The notes below the pieces were generated by a model. That model was not told where the DNA came from. It ran no database searches and saw nothing but the letters and a program-made list of their open reading frames with translations. 64,000 nt of DNA from Roridomyces roridus (taxonomy: Eukaryota; Basidiomycota; Agaricomycetes; Agaricales; Mycenaceae): positions 1,488,001 through 1,552,000 of the forward strand of contig JARKIF010000010.1 in NCBI GenBank assembly GCA_029378245.1, given 5' to 3'. The stretch's first letter is position 1. Every line of letters begins with the position of its first letter. Below are positions 55,301 through 64,000 of this stretch, one piece after another. The position numbers and the translations under genes were made by a program.

Positions 55301-58196
55301 ACGAGCGAGGGTCAGAACGGCTGATGTGGGCGCTACCTCGGACAGATATGACGCGAGAACGGGATGGGGAGCGATTTCCACGAATGTAGACACGTCTGCG
55401 AGCTGTTGTATAGTAGATGAGAAAAGGACCTGCGAGCGTGTGTTCTGCCAAAAGTACTGGGCATCCAAAGGGCCGTGAAATTCACGACCGAGAAGAGTCG
55501 AGTAGGTGCGAGTCTTTGGTGAGTGCTTGCCAGGATAACGCGCAAACAACTCGTGAAGCTGCGTCTCGTACTCTTCCCGGCATGCCTCCATCATGGATGA
55601 ATGGAAGGGTATTCGAGTACGTAGTCTCCGGCCCAAAATCCCGACCTGTTTCACGAGAAGCAGGATCTCGTCAATATCTCGCTCCTGGCCCGAAATGGCC
55701 ACTGCGGACGGTGAGTTGATACAGGCCAGCTCAACAACGCTGCTGGGGTTGTCCGTCCGATACTTTTGAAGCACCACCTCGATTTGTTCGGGACCACAGG
55801 AAATTGCTGCCATCGTGCCCCCCGACGTCTCCAACCCCGCGAACACCTTTCCACGGATGATGGCAAGTTCGATGGCCATAGCACGCGGGGCTGCACCGGA
55901 AGCATAGAGCATGGCCGTCTCTCCCGCAGAGTGGCCCAAGATCAGGTCGGGGAATACACCAAGATGGACCAACAAATCGAATAGTGCCATCTGGTACATG
56001 GCGATAGCCGGGAGGGTCAACTCCACGGGCCACACCGCGGGCAAGTCGACGGATGAGACATCACCAGCAAATAATCCATAGTCGTGGATCATGGATCTGT
56101 TGGTTTTTCGCTGGACAATGGCGTCCATGTCGAGGATACTCTCGCGAAACGTTGGGAACATCTTGAATAATTCCCTGCCCACTACCAGGGTGTCAGTTGC
56201 CGCAAATTTAAATTATTGGCGGCCAGATCACGCACTGTTCTCATGCTGCGGACCCTGCCCGGAGAAGACGAAGACGATGGGACTGGTATCACGTCCGCAG
56301 TATTGAGGGTTGGAGAACTGGATGGGCGTGCTCGGGAAATCTTCGAGGACTGCGTATGATCTCCAAGTCATCTGAACTACCCTCCTGCCCATCAAGGTTG
56401 AAATGGCCTCCCGCTCAGAGATTGGGGCAGTAACAATTGCGTCCGAAATCTGCTGAACAATTGCGGCAGCGCTCCGAGGAGAGAGCCCACCGGCCATGAG
56501 AAGAACGGGCCCGGAGTAGAGGCGCTCATTCAGCACGCGCGGCGGAGGCGCCTCCAACACCGCATGTCCATTAGAACCACCGATACCGAAGCTGGAGATC
56601 GAGATTAATGGGCGGTTACGGTCGTTTATCGTCGGGAGCAAAGTCGGTAGCGTGGGCACTCTCAGACCATACTCCCGCCACTTGATGGCGGGATTTGGAA
56701 CAGAGAGATTCACATTCGGGGGAATGATGCCATGTTCAAAAATTGACAAGACCTTGGACAGAGAGGTGAGAAATGAAGCAATTTCCGGATGTCTATGACC
56801 GAGCTCAACATGATGTTTTGAGGAAGAAACAGATGGCTCACCCGATGTTTCCCTTGACACTGCCAATCAACAGCTCTTGCGAGCGTTGAAAATGCTGGCC
56901 AACCCAGTTCGACTCGGTGGGATCCCCCTTCGCTGTCCCTGACACGAGCTCAGCAGAAGACTAATGTTACCAGAAGGAAGTAATACCAGTTGCGTGCAGT
57001 TCAACGTAGGCGACGTCGTTGGGCGCTCGACCGGCACGCGCAAATGCCACTTTCATCGCTTGAGCTTGCGCTTCGGGGATGGGGGACCCAGGTGGACCAC
57101 CCGCACCGCTGGAAGTCACCGAACTTCCTAAAACCTAAGCTGCGGTTGGCTCAGGCTATGAAGGAGACATAATACTTCTCACCGTTGCATAAATATGATC
57201 ATGGTCACGCAGTGCATCCTCGAGTAATTTAATCACAATTACTACGCAGCCCTCCGCGCGTCCGAAACTGCAGGGTTCTAATTAACGCGTGACGAGCGGA
57301 ATATGGTCACGGTACTTACCCGTCGGCGGTAGAGTCAAAGGGCTTGGATTTCCCAGTGCTCGAGAGAAGACCAGTCTGTGAGTAGTTAAACCAGTCGGAC
57401 AGTCTAATTGCATCAGAATCCATTGGTCAATTGGCGGACACCACTCACTGATGATTCAGCTGACATCCCCCGACGATTGCAGCTTCACAATCTCCGCTAG
57501 CAAGACCCTGCGCAGCGACATGCAAGGCCGTCAGGCCGGAGCTACATGCAGTGTCCACAGGTATAGAAGGACCGAGCAGGTCCAGGTGGCCGGAGACTTT
57601 GTTCGCGATCATGGCGGGCAAGGCAGCAAAGGAACCCGTGGCTTCATATCTGTCCTGTAAGACGACAATGGTGTTAACAAACAATAAACTGGTCCCGTGC
57701 TACGCACTGGTAAGGCGACTGGACTTCCGGACATGTAGCATCCGACTGGCCTCCTGCGATACTTGATGCCAGAGTCCAGAAGTGCCAAGAAAGAACGTTG
57801 TAAAAGCTGTCGAGCCACAGGAGATAGAGCCCGCGCATCCTTGGTCGAAATTCCAAACTCGACATGATCGAAAAGGTCGATGTCCTTGAGGAAAGATCCG
57901 CTTTCGATGGAAACTTGGCCTAGACCAGGTCCTTTGTGTCTTGGGAGAAAAGCGTCAGACGCGTGCCATTTTCTGGTGAGTGGGTGCTACTCTGTAATAT
58001 CAAACCGAGTGGCCGGGATGGTTTCGTAGGATTGCCCGTGATTCAAAAGAAAATCAAAGAAGGATTCATGATTCAGATTCTGCTCCGAGTAGCTGCCACT
58101 GGGCAGGGATGCCGAGATTCCAACCTAGAAAGATAATGAGTGGGCAGGTCGGCGATGAGAGCGGCGACCACTTACTATGGCAACGGGTTTGTACAT
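52339..58196 (-). CDS. Highly reducing polyketide synthase, KS-AT-DH-KR-ACP
   Basis: About 1700 residues from ATG 58196 (MYKPVAIVGISASLPSGSYS). KS: active Cys in VDTACSSG, His in ELHATGTAKGDP and SVKGNIGH. AT: FVFSGQGPQ and the nucleophile Ser in LGHSAGE. DH: His in THPTLAEHVVRGEPIWPA, Asp in LHPAILDACIH. KR: VLVGGIGSLGAA for NADPH, FSSLTAIIGTPGQANYC. ACP: phosphopantetheine Ser in GMDSLSAGRLS, completed by a GTCAGT...TTCTAG intron to MVEITQLQLLADISL and a stop at 52339. About 14 introns; a 48-nt one (GTAGCACCC...CCCAAG) removes an apparent stop near 57985. There is no methyltransferase, enoyl reductase or thioesterase domain. It appears intact and is divergent from the enoyl reductase at 58922. 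Confidence 0.93.
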
Positions 58197-58424
58197 TTCT
58201 GGGTCGAGAGTCCGAGAAATCAGCCTTCCGTGAAGTCAATGCTGTGTGGCACCGCTCTCCTTATATACAGACAAGACCCAGTTAGGACATTCAAGTAACG
58301 ATCGTGTAAGATCTTCTGGCGAAGGTCGGCTCGTCAAAGATGCAGAATCGTGCAAGTATGCAGGATGCATGTCCATGTCGATGTGGCACAGAGTGGCACA
58401 AAGGAAGGAGTCGGATCGATGATG

Positions 58425-58432
58425 TGACGTCA
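58425..58432. promoter_or_regulatory. CRE-type palindrome in the PKS/ER shared promoter
   Basis: TGACGTCA, within the longer palindrome GATGACGTCATC-like context (gatgtgacgtcatctc), is a consensus bZIP (CREB/ATF-type) binding site. It lies in the 725-bp region between two divergent biosynthetic genes and could serve both. No other gene is visible in 58197-58921. Confidence 0.5.
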
Positions 58433-58921
58433 TCTCACCCTTTCTGCTTGTCACCTTTAGTTCATGTTGTCTTTTCGTCTCGTCCGTAACTCGTCCGACG
58501 TACTGACACTCATGAAACATTCCATTGACTAAACAGCTATTGGCATACGTTTACTTCTAAGTCGTCGGCCATGCACGTTCAACTGTCAACTGCGTTTGTC
58601 CGACACTACTTATCCTTTAGCCTAGTAAGTAGCCTCTGGCAATCACAAATAGATTCGCGGACTTGAAATCGCGGATTACCATGAGCTTCTGAAAGACAGA
58701 CTTCAAGATGGACTGCAATTAAACAGTGTGAATGACACGCGATTGGTGAACCGAAGAATCAATATAATGCCCCTGACACCTGAAAGGCAACCCATTGGGA
58801 TGGTCAAAATAAAGCCTGCCATCTTTTCTTGCTAGCCATTCTAATAAGTCGGAGCAAGAGGCACGTAGCAATTCAACGTGGCTGCGCGCGGACGTATTCA
58901 ACACATCCAATGATCCAAGAG

Positions 58922-60146
58922 ATGCCACCCACAATGATGAAGGCGATTGTCACCGTTGGCGATGGGACGTTCAAACTGCAGGATATCGACGTCCCAGCAC
59001 TGGGTCTCGGTCAAGTCCTAGTGAAGGTCGTCTCCGTGGCGCAGAACCCCACAGACTGTGAGCCGCGCCCCAACTGCGTCCAGATCTATCACTAACAAGC
59101 GCCAGGGAAGACTCTGTTGTTGCACACCCGCCCTGGCAATATACTTGGGTGCGATTTCGCCGGAACTGTCGTTGCGTTAGGACCAGAGGTGCCGTCGGGC
59201 CTCCGAAAGTTGGATGAGATGGTGGCTGGGTGTGTTCATGGCGGTGGGTCAAACTCGTTCCACTCAAGAGCAACGCTGACCTTGAGTTTGAAACAGGAAT
59301 CTCCCCCAACGGCGCATTCGCCGAGTACGTCGCCGTCGATGCAGCACTCCTCATTCCGATTCCCAACACCATGTCCTTCGAGCATGCAGCACAACTCGGC
59401 GTCGCCTGCTTCACCACATGCCAAGCGCTATATCAAACTCTCCATCTTCCCGCCCCACTCGCGCCCTCAAGCGAGCAGCCAGGCGAGCCGATTTTAATCT
59501 GGTCCGGTACCTCCGCAACCGGCCAATACGCCGTCCAATTCGCCAAACTCGGAGGCTTGCGTGTCCTTTCCACCGCGTCCCCGCGGCACTTTGATCTCGT
59601 ACGTGCGCTTGGAGCAGACGCTGTCTTCGACTACGCCGATTCTTACAGCCCGCGGCGGATTTGTGCCGAGGCGGGAGGCAAACTGAGATACGCCGTGGAC
59701 TGCATCAGCGAGGGGATGACGCTCACTCAGGTGAGTATGTCCCTCGGAAAGGAAGGAGGCACGATCGCGACTTTGCTGCCATACGAGAGCCGGAGGAGGG
59801 ACGCACCAGTGGAAACTATATTTGTGCTGGCGTATTCGATGTTCGGCAAGGTAAGGTGGCTGGTTGCGTTTTTAGAACTCGGAGTCTGACTACGCTTCGA
59901 CAGGCCGTCGAATTTCCCTTTGAATACCCCCAAAACGCAGACCATTATGAAAACGGGAAAGTGTATGCCAAGCTCATCGCGGAGCTTCTGGATCGGGGTG
60001 CACTGAAACCGGTGCCGATGCGGCTCTATCCACACGGGCTAGCGAGTGTGAAGGAAGGCTTGGAAGATATGAAAGACGGAAAGGTCCACGCCGAGAAGGT
60101 TACTTACCGAATTGCAGACACACCGGGATTGGGTAGCACCAAGTAG
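58922..60146 (+). CDS. Stand-alone enoyl reductase, zinc-type alcohol dehydrogenase fold
   Basis: Medium-chain dehydrogenase/reductase of about 350 residues. The start at 58922 gives MPPTMMKAIVTVGD; 58910 is also possible. Motifs: VSVAQNPTDWK (after splicing CAGACT/GTGAGC...GCCAG/GG), LGCDFAGTVVALG, AEYVAVDAALLIPIPNTMS, a nucleotide-binding GTSATGQYAVQFAKLGGLRV loop, DYADSYSP, and a C-terminal LASVKEGLEDMKDGKVHAEK. The structural-zinc cysteines of true alcohol dehydrogenases are absent, as in the trans-acting reductases that pair with ER-less reducing PKSs (LovC type). It shares a 725-bp promoter region with the PKS, so it probably reduces that enzyme's enoyl intermediates. Confidence 0.88.
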
Positions 60147-60297
60147 AGTAGAGCAAATACAGATCAGAAGTGTTGCCTATGGACCCGAAATTGTTTCCGA
60201 ATTCAAATTGGAATTCTCATCGACAGAACTCCCGACCTTCCAGAAACACTGAAACAGGAAGATGACATAAAATCATTCTCTAGTGTAGTACAAGGCC

Positions 60298-60884
60298 TCA
60301 GCTACTACATGCCGAGCTTGGGCAGCGTGTCAAGTAGAAGTGAAGGAGCCCACTGGCAGCAACATCTTTATCCTCGTAGATCCCCGCCACGGTGTTCTCG
60401 TCCAGGTAGCGAAAGTAATCAATCTTGTCATTGAATACCAGTGTCGCGGAAACGATACCACGGAACTTGACCTCAAAGATCTATGACAAGAAAATTTAAA
60501 AAGATCCGAGGTCATTCCTGTGGTTTGGAATTCGTACCCTGGCATTTCCAGTGGCCTCGATGGGGACTCGTTCGCCCCCCTGCCCACGACCAACAAACGA
60601 ATCAACGTCGGTCGAGGAGCGGAATGTCTTTCCCACCCAGCCCATCTGTTGCATGCGAAGTGTGACGGGATGTTGTGCATGGAAATCAAAGGTGCTGCCA
60701 TCCCATTCACCGACGAGAACCTCTGGTAGAATGGGCTTCAGCTGGTCGAACAGTGCGAGTGTGTCGGCTTCGGTGCTGTCCCCTCCACCGGACTTGATCA
60801 ACGCCAAGTAGGCTTCCTCTGCTCTGAAACATATTCAGTATGGTGTCTTTTCGTTGGAGAAATGGACACCACATACGAAGACAT
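60298..60884 (-). CDS. GXWXG/DUF4334 domain protein
   Basis: Three exons from ATG 60884: a first exon of eight bases, intron GTATGTGG...TTTCAG, then AEEAYLALIKSGG...ALFDQLKPILPEVLVGEWDG, which carries the GxWxG motif, MGWVGKTFRSSTDVDSF, an intron GTACGAATT...CATAG, and IFEVKFRGIVSATLVFNDK with FRYLDENTVAGIYEDKD and FYLTR. This is the GXWXG plus DUF4334 pair; total about 160 residues. Biochemical role not established for the family. It is convergent with the enoyl reductase, 150 bp apart, so it may belong to the same cluster. Confidence 0.85.
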
Positions 60885-61345
60885 TTCACGGGTCGCTGGC
60901 AGTGCTTGTGTCAGTGGGAAACTGGGTCTATATAAGTACAGTGTAGGCGCATGGTTGACTCCGTGGCATTCTGATTACTGAAGTTACCATCTACTGTCGG
61001 CCTTCGGATCTTCCCCTGCCTGTCTGCCCTTCATAACTCTCCTATCTAGAGCCTGGGAATCGGCATAGCCTACATAGTTATGCAACCAAGACTACGGTCA
61101 GCCACTGTACTCCCGGATTTCGCTTCTAGCCCAGGATTCCTGTCTGCCTCGGATCTCGCGACAAAGTCACAGGATCGATTCGTCTTTGGACGATGAGGAG
61201 CTACAAGATGCATAGTCACAACCCCTCTTGGCTCCATGGACACATTTTTGGACAGCAACTTGACGGCTTCCGAGATACTTGACTCAGGTGGACATTCTTG
61301 ACAGAGTGCATTGTTGAGAACCGGATAACGCGGGTGAGTCGATAA

Positions 61346-61440
61346 GACGGAAAGAAGGTCCACGCTGAGAAGATTACTTCCGAATTGCAGACACGCCTGG
61401 ATTGGGTAGCACCGAGTAGAGTAAGTAGAGCAAATCCGGA
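61346..61440 (+). repeat. Duplicated 3' end of the enoyl reductase gene
   Basis: About 95 bp (GACGGAAAGAAGGTCCACGC through GAGCAAATCCGG) match 60075-60165, the last codons and 3' flank of the enoyl reductase, with about ten changes including one that shifts the frame. It is a remnant of a second reductase copy or a local duplication. The rest of 60885-61833 shows no assignable gene. Confidence 0.85.
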
Positions 61441-61833
61441 CCCGAAAGTGCCCCCTTAACGCGTCCGAGCGGCTTCCGCTGCCTTGTTGTGAACAGAGAG
61501 GGGTGTTATGGCACCATCTCTTCCGCCGCGTCCGAGAGTGTAAGGCAAAATTGCAGGCATCAGTGGAGGCTGGAAGTGCAAATGAACTGCGACCAATCCA
61601 TGCTAGGCTCCGAATAGCAGTTGATTATAGACACCATAAACTGGAGGGCGCCTCGCGGCCGACCTGTTGCGTCCAAGGGGATGGAGACATTAATCTGATA
61701 ACATATACATTCGAGACAAACCGCGAACCATACAACCAGAATCCGGTTATCACTCCAGCCAGGAATGGTCGGTAATGTAAATATACGCGTCAACATCTGT
61801 TTCTGAAATCAGACCAAGAGCAAAGGCACCGAA

Positions 61834-62756
61834 TCAAGTCCACTCACTTGCAACCCTTCCCGCTCGTCTCGCAGCCAAAAAAGCATCCGCAACCGCCCAG
61901 AAATCCCTCCCCGCCCACGCACCATTACACCAATCCGACCAAAACCGTGTCTGCAGCATGGCCACAAACCGTTCATCCTACTTCAAAGCACTCACTCTCG
62001 ATAAATCTCCCGTCGCGCCCATGCTCAGAAAGACGATGCACTTCAAATGCACGCATGCGCACGAAGGGAGCACGGAGCACCACAGTGTCGTCGTATCCGA
62101 CTCTGGGGTGCCGGAGCGACTCGGGTTGAATGCAAAGTGCGTGAGGTTGGGGAGCTGAGAAAGGGATAATGCGGCGTGCTCAACCGGGAAATCGAGGACC
62201 TCGAGGTGCGTGATGTTGCGGAACAGGCGGTGGATGAGCGGGTCGGGTATGCCGCTCATACCCACCTTGATGTCAAGAGCAAGGCGTCTGAGGGAGGGGA
62301 GCGACGCCAGTGCAGGTATGTTTGCGGGCTGCAGGGTCCACAAGAGAAAGACACTCGTTACATTGGAGCAGACTGTAAACAGTGTGTCGAGAAACTCGGA
62401 CGACAGAAGAGGTCCCGAGGTGGGATGTCCGAGGAATAGGTGTTGGGTTGTATTCTTGAAGAAATCGGGTGGATGTTGGGATATGGCACGGCGTAGGATA
62501 TCCACAGAGAACTTGGGAAGCTTCAGGTCATCCACTACTGCCGGCCTGTGGTAGAGGAAGATGATTCGGTACAATAAGGGCTCGATCCTGTACATATCAA
62601 GGTTCCCGTCGTCACATTCGAATGAACTCTTTTGGACACCCACCAAACTTTGACGCGTTGTGCCACTCTCATAAGGTCGGGGATCCTGGTAGGCCACGTA
62701 GAGGCGGCGATTGCGAAGATGCGGCATTCGAGTTCCGCTGGGAGAATGTGATCCAT
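61834..62756 (-). pseudogene. F-box-like/LRR-type protein with in-frame TAG
   Basis: Starts MDHILPAELECRIFAIAAST, an F-box-like N-terminus, then LMRVAQRVKVW. A GTGGGTGTCC...TGTACAG intron joins this to IEPLLYRIIFLYHRPAV. Leucine-rich strands follow (LRRLALDIKVG, ITHLEVLDFPVEH, LPNLTHFAF). A TAG at 61978-61980 interrupts the frame, after which ERFVAMLQTRFWSDWCNGAW...DFWAVADAFLAARR continues in frame to a stop at 61834. I recall that ending as conserved in this large Agaricomycete family. The late position of the TAG means a slightly shortened protein could still be made. Confidence 0.7.
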
Positions 62757-63008
62757 CGGTAGAGGCGTTATCTGGAGAGCAGAAACGCCACGAAGCTTGT
62801 CGTCTGTGAGGTTGTCGTGGGTGGTCTGACGAAGGTGATCATGAGCGGCATTACGGAATGATCCGATCTCTGATACTGACCAAGCGCCCTTTTGAATTCA
62901 ACCAAACCAAACTTCAACACATTAAGCAAACAGCAAGTCCCACAGATTTAAATAATACATTAAAACAGAGTCATTAACTACGAAGAGCCAAAGACTATGC
63001 ACGAGACC

Positions 63009-64000
63009 TCAGTACTTTTCCCTCTGAGTGAACGTGAGATGCCCAGCAAACGGGTCGAAAGTCGCGACAACATTGTGCAAAAACACAGTGCCCCTGCGTA
63101 AATTACAATCAATACCTCACAGAAAAGCTCAACAAGGAGCTCACAAAATGAATTGCTGAGTCGCCACCGCCGGCCCACCATCCTGCGTTCCAGTGTAGCA
63201 CATGAGAGTCTCATTTCCCACCGGAGGGCCGAGGGGAAATAGCTGGTCGCGTGTGTCAATAGTAAACGTCTTGCCTCCGATGCTGAGGGAGAATTCGGGG
63301 ACGGTGGCATTGCATGGGACGACGAACGCGCCAACATCAGGGTCGATAACCCCAGGCGGGTCAAACGCTGCGTTGTACGCGGCGGCTATATCAGTGGGCA
63401 AGTAGTTGAATGTAGTGCCGGTGTCAATGAAGGTATTGTTTAGCGAAACAGTCAAGTTCTCGGAGCCGGGGAAGGTGAGAGATTCAACCTGGAGACGTTC
63501 AAGTCCCTGAAAAAAAGTGAATATGGTGGAGACGCACGTCTATGGTGTAGAATAACGACAGAGCCCCAGGAGCGGTGGAGGTGACACCTCCTCTGGCTGA
63601 GTATCCTTCAATCGGGACACTCACAGTGGTGTTGGTCACGGGAACCGCTGCAATGCCCCCGAACGCGAGAATTCCAAGGTCTGGGGCAATGACATTTAGT
63701 TCATCCTGATCCAACGAAGGACGGTTGAGCGCGACGGAGAACACTGAAACGGAGTTCAATAAGAAGAGTGTGGAATTCGCAGGATCAACTGACTCGTATT
63801 GTTTAGCTTCTTCTGTTTAACTGCACTGAAGAAGAAGGGGTCGTAAGCAAGGCGATTTGCAGCGGACGCCTTGGTCGGATCGGACGTGTTGAATACACTG
63901 GTCAAGTTGGGGAAAGCGGATCCCATGATCCCATCGGTGACGTTGACACCAAGCCACTGAGAATCAGGGTGTGAAAATCAGGCATGCGAATCACCCAAGC
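63009..64000 (-). CDS. A1 family aspartic protease, C-terminal part
   Basis: Pepsin-like protease whose N-terminal part, with the first catalytic Asp, lies beyond the window edge. Visible here: DGIMGSAFPNLTSVF, ILAFGGIAAVPVTNTT, the second catalytic motif FIDTGTTFNYLP, FSLSIGGKTFTI, and after a GTGAGCTCC...TACGCAG intron the typical ending GTVFLHNVVATFDPFAGHL followed by TFTQREKY and a stop at 63009. Several Asn-x-Ser/Thr sites fit a secreted protein. No defects seen. The 250 bp between it and the F-box gene hold nothing else. Confidence 0.9.

Noticed and set aside
57930..58030. Nonsense codon in the PKS ketosynthase after RFDIT
   Set aside because: A 48-nt intron (GTAGCACCC...CCCAAG) removes it and yields a family-like junction RFDITEHKGPGLGQV.

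Overview
The window is from a mushroom-forming basidiomycete (Agaricomycete). Genes carry many GT-AG introns of about 45-60 nt. There are three Kyakuja-Dileera-Zisupton (KDZ) transposase genes of the CxC1/CxC2 types that are expanded in Agaricomycetes, plus Copia and Gypsy LTR elements, a reducing polyketide synthase and a UbiA-type membrane enzyme. Everything here is hand-read from sequence; family names rest on motifs and recalled family patterns, not on searches.

Bases 1-29750 are a graveyard of nested mobile DNA. A CxC1-type KDZ transposase gene (N-terminus at 4.3-4.9 kb, C-terminus at 10.0-10.6 kb) is split by a 224-bp inverted repeat, a tRNA-bearing solo LTR and a decayed Copia element. 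Several solo LTRs have clean 5-bp target duplications: AATTC in a Gypsy integrase, AAATC, and ACTTC in a KDZ-linked gene. At 18912-19277 lies an intact 366-bp miniature LTR element (TRIM) whose two identical 123-bp LTRs each hold a tRNA-like Pol III gene. It has a 5-bp target duplication, a primer-binding site and a polypurine tract. A CxC2-type KDZ transposase (21.7-25.4 kb) carries a nonsense codon and a 256-bp MITE in an exon.

Bases 29751-41436 look like one complete KDZ mobile unit of 11.7 kb, bounded by terminal inverted repeats of about 57 bp. It carries a CxC2-type transposase, a protein with a ribonuclease-H1-N/viroplasmin-like domain, a protein with a duplicated Cys/His cluster (apparently split by an LTR-like insertion) and a large Agaricomycete-specific protein. 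A broken paralogue of that last gene lies beside the other KDZ copy at 14.4-16.2 kb, so it is probably cargo that travels with KDZ elements.

Bases 41995-64000 are ordinary gene space that reads as a secondary-metabolism neighbourhood. It holds an aldehyde dehydrogenase, a UbiA-family membrane enzyme with an in-frame TAG (and a tail fragment of a second copy), a single-pass membrane protein, a secreted class-3 lipase and a small secreted protein. It also holds a highly reducing polyketide synthase (KS-AT-DH-KR-ACP, no ER domain), a divergent stand-alone enoyl reductase that could supply the missing ER activity, a GXWXG/DUF4334 protein, an F-box-like gene with an in-frame TAG, and a partial A1 aspartic protease running off the right edge. 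UbiA-type enzyme plus reducing PKS resembles the logic of fumagillin-type meroterpenoid clusters; that link is inference.
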